64,000 bases of DNA from NCBI GenBank assembly GCA_965218775.1, contig CBDCLS010000006.1:2728001-2792000 (forward strand). The letters run 5' to 3'. The notes beneath the pieces were generated by a model that did no database searches, was not told the DNA's origin, and was given only the letters and a program-made list of their open reading frames with translations. Source of the stretch: CAUZIZ01 sp965218775. Lineage in GTDB: Bacteria > Acidobacteriota > UBA6911 > RPQK01 > JAJDTT01. Positions within the stretch are counted from its first letter, which is position 1, and each line of letters opens with the position of its first letter. This document shows positions 40,474 to 48,967 of this stretch, piece by piece. Made by a program: the position numbers and the translations under genes.

Positions 40474-40821
40474 ATGAGAATTAAGGCACGTATGAAGAAT
40501 GGCTTGACGATCCTAGACATCGAAGGCCCCATTACCATTGGCGACGAAAATGGGGTGCTTAGCCGGGAAATCCTGGGCTTGCTGGACTCGGAACAGAATC
40601 AGATCCTGCTCAATCTCGCTCAGGTGGGTGTGGTCGACAGCACGGGGATCGGGGAGTTGGTGAGGTGCTTCACTCACGTCACCAGGGTAGGGGGACAGCT
40701 AAAGCTATTGAACCTCACCAAGCGGCTGAGAGAACTTCTGTACATCACGAAACTCCTCACCGTTTTCGAAAGTTTTGATGATGAGGCGAAGGCCGTCGCC
40801 AGCTTTGGGAATGAGAAGTAG
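40474..40821 (+). CDS. STAS-domain anti-sigma factor antagonist
   Basis: 115-aa SpoIIAA/RsbV-like protein. Fold-specific elements: MRIKARMKNGLTILDIEGPI, TIGDENGVLSREILGLLDSE, then the phosphorylation loop VGVVDSTGIGELVRCFTHVT where Ser in DSTGIGEL is the expected target of the RsbW-like kinase, and LLNLTKRLRELLYITKLLTV. I start it at ATG 40474, preceded by aggagattaggg; an earlier ATG at 40435 is in frame. Third gene of the kinase cluster (137 bp after the ATPase). A truncated relative lies at 34615-34723. Confidence 0.92.
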   Translation: MRIKARMKNGLTILDIEGPITIGDENGVLSREILGLLDSEQNQILLNLAQVGVVDSTGIGELVRCFTHVTRVGGQLKLLNLTKRLRELLYITKLLTVFESFDDEAKAVASFGNEK

Positions 40822-41330
40822 AGTTCGCCCTCCTGCCCTGGTTGTCCTCCTGCTTGTCCCTTTGCCCCGGCTGTGGTGCCAGGAGACTTCGACCACAGCC
40901 CGTAGGGTCCAAAAAATCAGCCAAACCACAAGTCACTGACGACAAATAGCTTGCGGTTTTTTGTATCTCCGTTGTTCGGCCGATACTCTTGGGGCGCTTG
41001 ACATCGAACTGCCGCGTCCAGAAGATGCTGGCTACATTGTTTTCAGCATCCGGTGCGCTATGAAGTTCGTCCTCCATCCCTGTCAGTTGCTTCTCCTTGT
41101 CCTGGCTGCTTGGCTCAACCGACAGCGACAGAAGACCATCGAATAGTGCCCATCTTGCCTCCCCCCGGCGACCACGACGAATTGACGGCCGGCAACCGAG
41201 TAGGTTGCTGGAGTGGCGTACCCCCCGGCTGGTAGTTGGGTTTCCCACAGGAGAGTCGACGGATTGGTTGGGCACCTGCTTTTTCAATTTTCAAGATACG
41301 TCCGCGCGCGACGTGAGTTGCCATGGCCAT
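40822..41330. other. Intergenic, no gene seen
   Basis: About 500 bp between the STAS gene and the convergent vapC. Several short frames are open but none has protein-like composition. No repeat or strong hairpin was noticed. Confidence 0.4.
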
Positions 41331-41753
41331 TCAGGAAAGCAAATCAGCTTCCGTCGGGTCGAGCACGACGAGTTTGCTGAAATAGACCCGATAGAACCCA
41401 CGGTCTCGAGTCAGCAGGCGATCGCCCTGGGCCAGGGCATGGGAGCCAATTAGAAAATCTGCCACGAGGCGCTTCCTGGTGCCCCCTCGACGGCGGTATT
41501 CCTTCCAAGCAAAACCTGCTTCCAATGCACTCTCCATCTCAAGGACGTTATACCCGATACCCAGCCGTTCCATAGCTGCCTGGGCCTCTAGTTGCGATTG
41601 GAAGAAGGCCGATACCTCAGCCCAGACCACGCCGCAGGCCACCAAGGCCCCCTCTTTCGCACAACGACGTAGACTTTCCTTGGACCGCTCTCCATGGTCG
41701 GGGTCAGCCCCAAAGACATCGAGCAAGACGTTCGTGTCAATAGCTGTGATCAC
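41331..41753 (-). CDS. vapC: VapC-family PIN-domain toxin
   Basis: 140-aa PIN-domain ribonuclease. Acidic metal-binding residues are conserved: Asp6 in MITAIDTNVLLDVF, Glu in GVVWAEVSAFF, Asp in VADFLIGSHALAQG and Asp in LLTRDRGFYRVYF. In the known family it cleaves tRNA or rRNA when the antitoxin is degraded. Its start overlaps the antitoxin stop by 4 bp (ATGA), the classic toxin-antitoxin arrangement. Confidence 0.92.
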   Translation of the reverse strand: MITAIDTNVLLDVFGADPDHGERSKESLRRCAKEGALVACGVVWAEVSAFFQSQLEAQAAMERLGIGYNVLEMESALEAGFAWKEYRRRGGTRKRLVADFLIGSHALAQGDRLLTRDRGFYRVYFSKLVVLDPTEADLLS

Positions 41754-41980
41754 AGAGCATCCGGCTCGCCCCGAAGCGACGTCAAGATCTCGTCAGTGGA
41801 GTGTTCCAGGCGCAGGATCCCGTAAACGCTCTCGACCGGGTCCTGGGGCGAGATCTTGCTGGCGACGAGACGACCCTCTTCCTCATGGAAATCCAAAACT
41901 TGACCGGGTCGGATCCCAAGCCGGTCCCGCAGTGGTTTGGGAATCGTCACCTGACCCTTTTCTGAAACCTTGGAGTTCAT
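41750..41980 (-). CDS. vapB: VapB-type AbrB/SpoVT antitoxin
   Basis: 76 aa. N-terminal swapped-hairpin AbrB domain: KVSEKGQVTIPKPLRDRLGI-RPGQVLDFHEEEGRLVASK. The C-terminal tail (ESVYGILRLEHSTDEILTSL) is the toxin-neutralising part. It binds VapC and represses the shared promoter. Overlaps vapC by 4 bp. The AT-rich tactaaaatagta just upstream of the start is a likely operator/promoter segment. Confidence 0.92.
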   Translation of the reverse strand: MNSKVSEKGQVTIPKPLRDRLGIRPGQVLDFHEEEGRLVASKISPQDPVESVYGILRLEHSTDEILTSLRGEPDAL

Positions 41981-42001
41981 ACTAAAATAGTATGGATTCC
42001 T

Positions 42002-42217
42002 ACTGAGACTGTCAAACCCGGCCTCCCTTTATGGCGGAGGACTCTCGTCGTCGTTTCCCTGATCTCGGGTGTGTACATTGTGGTGGAGCACTTCATCCAC
42101 GGTTATCGTCAGAGATGGGCCTCGACGGTTGTGTTGATTCTGGCCTCAACCAGAATCATTTTGATGTCTTTCGTGAACCCGTTCAGGGAGCACGGTAGAG
42201 TACCTCCCTTTCCTTGA
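42002..42217 (+). pseudogene. Possible small membrane-protein remnant
   Basis: A 72-codon frame without a proper start encodes PLWRRTLVVVSLISGVYIVV-EHFIHGYRQRWASTVVLILA-STRIILMSFVNPFREHGRVP. One hydrophobic helix and a protein-like composition are visible. It overlaps the 3' end of the convergent gene at 42183. Family not recognised. Confidence 0.25.
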
Positions 42218-42656
42218 TGCCCCAATCTACCGCCGCTCCGATTCCTGCGCCGATCCCGGCGTAACCCAAGACGGCCAGTGTCGCCTCCTTTTGACCCGTT
42301 TCGTTCGCTATGATGGCGGCAAGAGGAAGTACCGTCAGCCCACCTACTACGGCTCCGATCAGGGTGCCCTTGAGGACGTTGTCCCTGACGACACGGCTGG
42401 CGCTCACGATTTTCCGGATCTCCGACTTCGGAAGGATCCTCTCGGCTCCGGTCTGATCCGTAAGGGTCAGATCAAGTGGTCCAGAGCTCTTCAGAACGCA
42501 GTCCATACGTTCGCCGCTGTTGAGATCCACGAGCATCCGGGTACCTGATGGTTGACCGTCGAGTTTCTCCCATCGCCCTGGAATCACGCCAGCTTGAAGC
42601 GAAAAGATGGACGAGAACACCAATAGCATCACACCGATAAGATTTTCGATTTTCAT
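42183..42656 (-). CDS. Exported hypothetical protein with glycine-zipper membrane segment
   Basis: 157 aa. Signal peptide about 1-22 (LIGVMLLVFSSIFSLQAG). A beta-rich middle (GTRMLVDLNSGERMDCVLKS, DLTLTDQTGAERILPKSEIR) resembles LSm-like RNA-fold segments seen in exported proteins of these phyla. Residues about 95-145 are Gly-rich hydrophobic (GTLIGAVVGGLTVLPLAAII, LGYAGIGAGIGAAVDWGIK), typical of glycine-zipper envelope proteins. Function unknown. Monocistronic. Confidence 0.7.
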   Translation of the reverse strand: MKIENLIGVMLLVFSSIFSLQAGVIPGRWEKLDGQPSGTRMLVDLNSGERMDCVLKSSGPLDLTLTDQTGAERILPKSEIRKIVSASRVVRDNVLKGTLIGAVVGGLTVLPLAAIIANETGQKEATLAVLGYAGIGAGIGAAVDWGIKEREVLYRAP

Positions 42657-42874
42657 TCTCTTTTCCTCCGCCCCGGAATGCGATTTTCGGGAGGAGCCGG
42701 GCTCAGAGGGAGGGAAAGGAGAGAAACTGGGGGATGCCGATGCGGGACTCAGGTAGTGAAATCGCCGGTTTTCAGCCTAGACTGGCCGCGGAGGCCCACC
42801 CGGGGCACCGGCTACCGGGACTGGATCTGACGTCACTGGACCGAGCGCATACTCGCTGGGACCCAGGCGTAGGT

Positions 42875-43211
42875 TCATCTGAAAGCAGCGGCCAGGTGAG
42901 CAGGCCGGAAATGAGGTGGCGTGGCGATCAGGACCAGATCGATGTCTAAATCCAGGAGCTTCTGGTGGGCGTCGAATCCCAGGAGACAGCGCGGCCGTGA
43001 TACGGATGTTGGGAGCCGATTCCAGCAGGTCCCGCGCGGCTCCCGTTCCACGTCCACCGCAGCCGATGAGGCCCGCTTTCAGAGCCGGACCCGCCGGGAC
43101 GTCTCTGCCGGCCTTGAGTAGCGGAGATGCGCTCAGCGTCAGGGCCGTGGTAGCGGCCGAAGACCCGAGGAATCTCCGTCTGTTCATAGCCGTCTTCTCG
43201 GATTCTTGCAT
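42875..43211 (-). pseudogene. Gfo/Idh/MocA oxidoreductase, truncated and frameshifted
   Basis: Starts well at ATG 43211 (RBS ggaggg): Tat signal NRRRFLGSSAATTALTLSAS, then LKAGLIGCGGRGTGAARDLL-ESAPNIRITA, the NAD(P)-binding Rossmann start. The frame then shifts: FDAHQKLLDLDIDLVLIATP-PHFRPAHLAAAF continues in the next frame and ends at 42875. Everything after the HFRPEHL-like motif (the AGKHVFxEKP segment and the whole C-terminal domain) is missing. Non-functional remnant. Confidence 0.8.
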
Positions 43212-43387
43212 CGCCGTACCCTCCAGCAGATGAGACCTGCCTTTGTTAGTTAAGTACTCTTGCACTCGACCTGGTGTCAAGCTGCTCGAACCACAATTCC
43301 GTAGCGCAACGATAGGGATTGCGGATCCTGGTATACTCGTCGAGCGCAGCGGTTAGCCCTATTACAAGCAGCTTTACGAGAAACCAG

Positions 43388-44215
43388 ATGCTCAACAAGA
43401 ACATCATGCTAATCGGAGGCGGCAATATGGGATCGGCCTTGGTCAAGGGGATTCTAAAGGCCAATCTCGCGTCGCCAGAGAGAATTACCGTTGTGGATGT
43501 CCACACCGGAAAGCTCGGGGAACTGAGCTCTGAGTGTGGAGTGCACGTGGACACGGATCCGGGGCCCCACATGGCTGCCGCTGAGGTCATCATATTGGCG
43601 GTTAAACCACAGGTTCTCAACGATGTAATCGATGCCCTTCGCGATTCCATTCGTTCCGAGCAGCTCGTAATTTCGATATTGGCTGGCGTCGAGACGACCC
43701 ACATTCGAGACCGCCTGGGTAAGAAGAACCCAGTGATCCGGGTCATGCCGAACATCGCGGCCACTGTGGACGCAGCTGCCAGCGCCCTGGCCGGATGTGA
43801 TCCCGTGACCGATCAGGACTATCAGGTTGCGGAAGCCATCTTCGGGGCAGTGGGAACGGTAGTTCGGGTCGAAGAAGATCTCCTGGATGCTGTGACTGGG
43901 CTCAGCGGCAGTGGACCCGCATATATCTACATGGTCATCGAGGCCCTCTGCGACGGTGGAGTCAAGATGGGCTTGCCCCGCAACGTCGCGATGACACTAG
44001 CGACGCAGACGGTAATGGGAGCTGCAAAACTGGTCCGCGAAACCGGGGAGCATCCGGCTACCCTTCGTGACCAGGTGACGACACCCGGAGGGACGACGAT
44101 TTCGGCCGTACATGAGCTTGAAGAGCGAGGGTTGCGAGCCATGCTCATCAGCGCCGTGGTGACGGCTACGAAGCGCTCGGAAGAGCTGAACCGGATGGCA
44201 AAGCAGACAGACTAA
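43388..44215 (+). CDS. proC: Pyrroline-5-carboxylate reductase
   Basis: Catalyses the last step of proline synthesis, reducing 1-pyrroline-5-carboxylate with NAD(P)H. 275 aa from ATG 43388. Rossmann motif IMLIGGGNMGSALVKGIL; AVKPQVLNDVI; VIRVMPNIAATVDAAASAL; and the dimerisation/signature region DAVTGLSGSGPAYIYMVIEAL through GHPATLRDQ-like EHPATLRDQVTTPGGTTISA, matching the family signature. Length is typical. A longer frame to 43319 exists, but this start gives the canonical N-terminus. Stand-alone housekeeping gene. Confidence 0.96.
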   Translation: MLNKNIMLIGGGNMGSALVKGILKANLASPERITVVDVHTGKLGELSSECGVHVDTDPGPHMAAAEVIILAVKPQVLNDVIDALRDSIRSEQLVISILAGVETTHIRDRLGKKNPVIRVMPNIAATVDAAASALAGCDPVTDQDYQVAEAIFGAVGTVVRVEEDLLDAVTGLSGSGPAYIYMVIEALCDGGVKMGLPRNVAMTLATQTVMGAAKLVRETGEHPATLRDQVTTPGGTTISAVHELEERGLRAMLISAVVTATKRSEELNRMAKQTD

Positions 44216-44285
44216 ATGCTCAAATCCTTCTGTGCGGCCGTCGTGCCCTGGTTTCTGAAGTGAAGAAAGATCTCCCTACTCCATA

Positions 44286-44444
44286 CAGCGCCCGGTTGGC
44301 TGCCCGATACGCCGAGATTTCAACTGGCGAAACGTGGTGGATACGGACGAAGAAGCTTTTTATCTGATTGCCAGAGACATTGGTTTCAACGATTTTCGAC
44401 GTCTTCTTGCGTCAGCTCGTGTTGCCCGCCAAGCCGATCTCTAG
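44286..44444 (+). pseudogene. Short gene remnant
   Basis: A frame without a start encodes RDFNWRNVVDTDEEAFYLIA-RDIGFNDFRRLLASARVARQ before TAG at 44444. The composition is protein-like. It sits between proC and the convergent DUF1080 gene. Not recognised. Confidence 0.25.
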
Positions 44445-44496
44445 GCAATTCAGCTTCCAGCCGCCGAGCACTGCTGAGGATGGAGATCCCCCGCAA

Positions 44497-45276
44497 CTAC
44501 TTGGCCTTCTCTTGTTCCTCCCGGTACTTGACTGCGGCTTCCAACTTTTTCTGTTCCGCCTTCAGCACAGCCTCCGGTATCTTGGCCGGGGTGACGGGCG
44601 TGCGGTCAAGCTTGTCGTCCCGGCCCAGTAAGCGGAGCTTGATTCCGCGATACCAGATCGGATCGCGGTGATCCTGGAGCTTCAAGAAGGCTCCGCGAGC
44701 GGCTAGATCGGCGCCACGCTTGCGAAGCAATTCGACATTCCACGCCCACTTAGGTTCGGAGTAGTCGAAGCCGATCACCTTGACACCGTTCAGCCAGTGT
44801 TGAACCACGGTACCCTTGGCGATGATGCGACCCGTATTCCATTGGCCAACAGGCTTGGTTGCGTCGTAGGAAGGAGCCATACAGAAGTACAAGGATGCGG
44901 CACTCGAGCGCGGGTTCTTTCCGTCTCTGTGACCCTGGTTGTCAAGGATCTGGTATTCGTACTGGCCTGGACGGTAATAGACTCCGCTATTGCTTCCCGC
45001 GGCCACCTTCCACTGGAAACGGAGTTCGAAGTCGTCGGGGATCTTCCTGCTTGGGTAGATGAGGTCGCCACCGTCTCGAGCCCGAAAGATAGAGTCGTCT
45101 TCGACCACCCAGTTGCCGCTCTGCTGCCAGCCCTGCAGGTCTCGTCCGTTGAATATCAAGACGAAGCCGGCCTCCTTCTCCTCTGCGGTCAAGGCATTGG
45201 GATTGCCGGCCCTTGCCTGCGATAGAGACAGACAGAATAGCGCTGCGATTGTGATCAGCCGAAAGGTGTTGGTCAT
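44497..45276 (-). CDS. DUF1080 (3-keto-disaccharide hydrolase-like) secreted protein
   Basis: 259 aa from ATG 45276 (MTNTFRLITIAALFCLSLSQ, signal peptide). A concanavalin-like jelly roll with the family motifs FVLIFNGRDLQGWQQSGNW-VVEDDSIFRARDGGDLIYPSR, FELRFQWKVAAGSNSGVYYR, YEYQILDNQGHRDGK and PIWYRGIKLRLL. Some members hydrolyse 3-keto-glycosides, acting with Gfo/Idh/MocA dehydrogenases like those around 58-61 kb. A C-terminal lysine/glutamate helix follows. An earlier ATG at 45321 is less likely. Confidence 0.92.
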   Translation of the reverse strand: MTNTFRLITIAALFCLSLSQARAGNPNALTAEEKEAGFVLIFNGRDLQGWQQSGNWVVEDDSIFRARDGGDLIYPSRKIPDDFELRFQWKVAAGSNSGVYYRPGQYEYQILDNQGHRDGKNPRSSAASLYFCMAPSYDATKPVGQWNTGRIIAKGTVVQHWLNGVKVIGFDYSEPKWAWNVELLRKRGADLAARGAFLKLQDHRDPIWYRGIKLRLLGRDDKLDRTPVTPAKIPEAVLKAEQKKLEAAVKYREEQEKAK

Positions 45277-46105
45277 TGCGTTATTTCCCCTTTTTATTCT
45301 CACACGAATCTCGCCTCGCATGCCCCATCTGCAAATGTTGAATTATCTACGTTCCAGTGTACTAAGATGAAACTTCATTGGCGAACGTGGCTTTGGCCTC
45401 CAGGCCGGAGTCATATTCTTCCGAGCCTTTGGCTCGGACGGCGGCCTGGAGCCCACCGCTACGCCAGACCCAAAGTTTCTTTCAAGAATGAGAATGCTCC
45501 GGCCTCCCAGCCCTGGGCCGGACAAAGGTGAAACATGAACAAAGCGTCTGACCGTCTCCGCTGCGAAAGCGATGATATCGCTGGATAGATCTGAATATCG
45601 CCCAAGCGGTACATTGCAAGAACCGACAGAGGTTCCTGGGGATGTTGCAATCTGGAAACAAGCCAGTAACTGAGCGCTCTTAGAGCGACCAGAAACAGAA
45701 AAACTCGTTCCTAGGTCTCGCGAGGAAAAAGTGTCTGGAGAAATAGGATCCTGGGAGAGGGATCTGGCTGAGGATTGTGGCAAGTGTTATCTCAGATTGC
45801 GAAGCATGTCTTGGCCACGAATATCGCTAGCAGCTTTTGACAGAGCCGTGACTGAGGAGCGGTACCCGATCACAGATCGGGACATGCAGCGAGTCCCTGA
45901 GAAGGGGGGCCAACGGGCCACATGACCCAAGGCCGCCTGTTCCCTTGGAGGAGAGGGGGGAAATCCGTCCTTTCCCGCCGTTTTAGGGGCTTTCTCGAAC
46001 AGAGCTTTCAGCCAGGCCTTGGGTTTCGGAAGTCTGGGAACTCTGCAACAATATCCATGGCCGTTGGGGAGGAAGAGTCCCTGATGCCATGGGTGCGAGT
46101 CCGTC
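45277..46105. other. Intergenic with dispersed repeat
   Basis: Contains the 111-bp MITE-like repeat (45369-45479). The remaining 600 bp up to the sialidase-like gene show no credible coding frame on either strand. Confidence 0.45.
45369..45479 (-). repeat. 111-bp MITE-like dispersed repeat, copy A
   Basis: Begins gaaacttc and ends gtttc with short terminal inverted repeats (gaaactt/aagtttc). It is about 85-90% identical by eye to 53951-54061 in the opposite orientation, with the same length of 111 bp. The interior contains paired ggcctccaggcc/ggcctggag blocks and the dyad gagcctttggctc. Confidence 0.8.
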
Positions 46106-47236
46106 ATGAAAATTGTAGACAGCGGGATCTTTGCCAAGAGTGTTCCCGGAACCGATCGTGCCGTGATGAGTTTCCCTTCACTTGTCGCCCTCAGCACCGG
46201 TGCGCTGTTGGCCACATGCCGTGCCGGCTCTAGCAAGGATGGAGATGATGAATGTCCCGAGCTCTATCGTTCGGATGACTTGGGGCGAAATTGGAGTCCT
46301 GGGAACCGTCCCTGGACGGCACCCGAGATCGAGGGGGTCAAGGGGACGCTGAAGATCTGCTATCTCACCGAGACGTCGCCGGGAAGTCTCCTGGCCGCCA
46401 GCATGTGGGTTGATCGTCAGACATATCCGGACCAGGGTCTCTTCAACCCACAGACGGAGGGCTGTCTTCCGATGGCGATTCTTTTGGCCCAGTCCGCCGA
46501 CGAAGGAAGAACATGGTCCCCCTGGCGGGTAGTGGCAGTGCCTGAGGAGATCGGCCCACCCAGCCTGACGAGTCCTGCCTTCCAGTTGGCAGACGGAAGT
46601 CTGGGCCTCAGCATCGAGTCCAACAAGACGTATGAGGACGCGTCCAAGTGGTATCAGAAGGTCGTTTTGCTCCGCTCCAGCGACGGCGGGCTGAGCTGGG
46701 GAGAGCCGCTCACTGCCGGGGAAGATTCCAGCGGGCGCATATTCAACTGGGACCAGCGTGTTGGCGTGGCTGTGGACGGCCGGATCGCGACCTTCTTGTG
46801 GACCTACGACAGTAAGACCCGCCAGTATCTGAACATTCAAAGACGCCTCAGCCCTGATGGAGGTCATACCTGGTCGGCGGCTCAGGACCTCGGTTTTCCC
46901 GACCAGCCTGCTCACCCCGCGATGCTCCCGGATGGACGGGTCGTGCTGGCATGGGTAGACCGATACCAGACTCACTCGATTCGCGCCCGCTTGTCGGCCC
47001 GCGTCGATGCCGATTTTGATCCCGCAAGCGAGGTGGTTCTTTACACCCACCAGGACTCGGCCTCTCAGGATTTACCGGAGGACGATACCGGCGAGCTGCT
47101 TGGAGAAATGTCTCTGTGGACCTTCGGGTTCCCCTTTACGGAAGTCCTGCCTGACGGAAATGTGATTGTCGTCTACTACGCGGGAACCAACGATTCGATG
47201 AACTGCTACTGGGTACGACTGAATCCGAACGCCTGA
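46106..47236 (+). CDS. Sialidase/BNR-repeat beta-propeller protein
   Basis: 376 aa, six-bladed exo-sialidase-like propeller. Four Asp-box repeats (S-x-D-x-G-x-x-W) are visible: YRSDDLGRNWSP, AQSADEGRTWSP, RSSDGGLSWGE and LSPDGGHTWSA. The FxRIP-like N-terminal Arg region is not clear, so sialidase activity is unproven; many planctomycete members have unknown glycan substrates. No signal peptide at the chosen start (MKIVDSGIFAKSVPGTDRAV), so it may be cytosolic. RBS weak. Confidence 0.85.
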   Translation: MKIVDSGIFAKSVPGTDRAVMSFPSLVALSTGALLATCRAGSSKDGDDECPELYRSDDLGRNWSPGNRPWTAPEIEGVKGTLKICYLTETSPGSLLAASMWVDRQTYPDQGLFNPQTEGCLPMAILLAQSADEGRTWSPWRVVAVPEEIGPPSLTSPAFQLADGSLGLSIESNKTYEDASKWYQKVVLLRSSDGGLSWGEPLTAGEDSSGRIFNWDQRVGVAVDGRIATFLWTYDSKTRQYLNIQRRLSPDGGHTWSAAQDLGFPDQPAHPAMLPDGRVVLAWVDRYQTHSIRARLSARVDADFDPASEVVLYTHQDSASQDLPEDDTGELLGEMSLWTFGFPFTEVLPDGNVIVVYYAGTNDSMNCYWVRLNPNA

Positions 47237-47366
47237 GCTGCGGTGACGCGAGCGGCCTCGCTGCGGGAGCAGCTTGGGGAAACTCCCTGGCAGTCAGTCG
47301 GACCCGGGAAAGAGTTATCTTCGAGGAAGGGACACGCGTGGCTGGGGACACCGAGCCGGCCGCAAG

Positions 47367-47420
47367 GAGGTGAATCCTGAAGGGATTCCGTCCTCCAGCC
47401 CAGGGTTTCCGAACCCTGGG
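47367..47420 (+). repeat. 54-bp REP-like repeat, copy 1
   Basis: The unit starts gaggtgaatcc and ends with the palindrome cccagggtttccgaaccctggg. A second copy lies inverted at 49387-49440; the last 24 bases are identical. Stem cccagggtt/aaccctggg forms a stable hairpin, typical of REP elements. Confidence 0.8.
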
Positions 47421-47539
47421 TATCTCGCGGCATTTCTTGTATCGCACCCTGTAGGGGTTGCGTCGCTATCGACAGGCTCGATTCCTAAGTCGCTGTGTAC
47501 ACAACCCTTACAGATACTATGTAGGAGGCGGTCGAGGCC

Positions 47540-47730
47540 GGGCTTGGTCTTGAGCGAGGCAGATAGAGGAGACGAAGGACGGCAGTCAAGTCCTGCGGAC
47601 TGCTCCACTGCGTTACGCCCCTGCGGGTGACAGCCATCCTCCGTCTCCTCTTAAAGCGGGGGTTCATGAAGACCAAGCCCTAGTCTGGATCTAGCGATCC
47701 ACACGGGGGTAGCGTGAGGCAACAGACTAG
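47540..47730 (+). ncRNA. Candidate structured RNA (possible IS110 bridge RNA)
   Basis: Nested complementary segments define a long structure directly upstream of the IS110 transposase: outer stem gggcttggtctt (47540-47551) with aagaccaagccc (47669-47680), 12 bp perfect; inner stem 47565-47588 with 47628-47652 (agaggagacg.../...cgtctcctct, about 20 of 24 paired) enclosing a 39-nt loop region; and a further arm ctagtctg (47680-47687) with cagactag (47723-47730), itself holding ggatc/gatcc. IS110-group elements encode a bridge RNA in the non-coding end 5' of the recombinase. Position and fold fit; target- and donor-binding loops are not assigned. Confidence 0.5.
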
Positions 47731-47812
47731 GAAGACGAAAGGGGTCCGCTTTGGTTAAGCTTCGTCCTGTTAAGTTTTCATCAACCCGTAATTGTGAAAA
47801 GGAGACGCAGAC

Positions 47813-48967
47813 ATGACCAAAGCAAACCCTGTGCCCGAGTATAACCCCGAGGCGGTGCACTTGCACCTGGCCCTGGAGCTGTCGGCTGAGAAATGGCTGT
47901 TGGCCTTCGCCCCCAGCCTCCGAGAAAAGCCCTATCGGCGAAGTATCAACGCGGGCGACGAGCAGGCCTTGAAAGCCGCCTTGGAGGCGGCCAAAGGCCG
48001 ATTCGGTCTGGCCGCCGAGACGGCGGTCCGCAGCTGTTACGAAGCGGGCCGGGACGGTTTCTGGGTGCACCGGTGGCTGCAGTGCCAGGGGGTGGAGAAT
48101 CAAATCATCGACTCGTCCTCGATCGAAGTTCCGCGCCGGGCCCGGCGGGCCAAGAGCGACGGCATCGACGTGGGCCAACTCTTGCGTCTGCTGGTGCGTT
48201 ACCACCTGGGGGAGGAGAAGGTCTTCTCGAGTTTGCGGGTTCCCACCCCCGAACAGGAAGATGACCGCCATCTGCATCGCAGCCTCAAAGGGCTCAAGAA
48301 CGCTCGGACTCGGGTCGTCAACCGAATCCGAGGGCTGCTCGCCACCCAGGGGATCCGTCTGCCCCAGATCAGTCGGGGCTTGCGGGAGCAGCTGCAGGAG
48401 CTGCGCGATTGGCAGCAGCAACCGCTGCGCGAGGGCCTACGCAAACGACTCGCAGAATCGTCTCGACAGTTGGACTACGTCGAGGGGGAAATCGATCAGA
48501 TCGAGATTCAGCGGCGGCAGTGGCTTCGCCACAGCGAGCGGGAGAGCATCCGCGGGGTTCGCCATCTGATGCGGCTCAAGGCGGTGGGCTTACAGAGCTC
48601 CTGGATTCTCGAACATGAGCTCTTCGCTTGGCGGCAGATCCAAACCCCCAAATCGCTGGGAGCCCTGGTGGGATTGGTGCCCTCTCCCTACCAAAGCGGG
48701 GACGTCAGTCGCGAACAGGGTATCAGTAAGTCCGGGATCTGCTGGGTGCGTTCGGTCGCCGTGGAACTGGGTTGGATGTGGGTTCGCTACCAGCCCCAGA
48801 GTGAGCTCACTCAGTGGTTTGTCCGACGCTTCGCCGCGGGCGGCGTCCGCGCTCGAAAGGTGGGCATCGTGGCGCTGACCAGACGGCTGCTGATTCAGCT
48901 CTGGCGCTACCGCCAATATGGAGTGATTCCGCCGGGAGCGGTTTTGAAGACGGACCTGCGGTTCTAG
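47813..48967 (+). CDS. IS110-family transposase (DEDD recombinase)
   Basis: 384 aa. N-terminal RuvC-like DEDD domain: HLALELSAEKWLLAF (first acidic), AAETAVRSCYEAGRDGFWVH (second) and RRARRAKSDGIDVGQLLRLL (final Asp pair). A coiled coil (about 160-245) precedes the C-terminal Tnp domain with the catalytic Ser region SLGALVGLVPSPYQSGDVSR-EQGISKSGICWVRSVAVELG. RBS aaaggag. Known IS110 enzymes use a structured bridge RNA; a candidate lies upstream. The frame is intact. Confidence 0.93.
   Translation: MTKANPVPEYNPEAVHLHLALELSAEKWLLAFAPSLREKPYRRSINAGDEQALKAALEAAKGRFGLAAETAVRSCYEAGRDGFWVHRWLQCQGVENQIIDSSSIEVPRRARRAKSDGIDVGQLLRLLVRYHLGEEKVFSSLRVPTPEQEDDRHLHRSLKGLKNARTRVVNRIRGLLATQGIRLPQISRGLREQLQELRDWQQQPLREGLRKRLAESSRQLDYVEGEIDQIEIQRRQWLRHSERESIRGVRHLMRLKAVGLQSSWILEHELFAWRQIQTPKSLGALVGLVPSPYQSGDVSREQGISKSGICWVRSVAVELGWMWVRYQPQSELTQWFVRRFAAGGVRARKVGIVALTRRLLIQLWRYRQYGVIPPGAVLKTDLRF

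Larger units (their letters stand above)
47237..47812. other. Upstream region of the IS110 transposase
   Basis: Contains a REP-like repeat (47367-47420) and a highly structured segment (47540-47730, candidate ncRNA). No coding frame is convincing. It probably includes the left end of the IS110 element; IS110 ends lack long inverted repeats, so the boundary cannot be fixed by eye. Confidence 0.5.

Noticed and set aside
40757..41287. 176-aa minus-strand ORF between STAS and vapC
   Set aside because: Composition is random-like, no ribosome-binding site, and it overlaps the STAS gene antisense.
46178..47050. 290-aa minus-strand ORF opposite the sialidase-like gene
   Set aside because: Shadow; the plus strand carries four clear Asp-box motifs.
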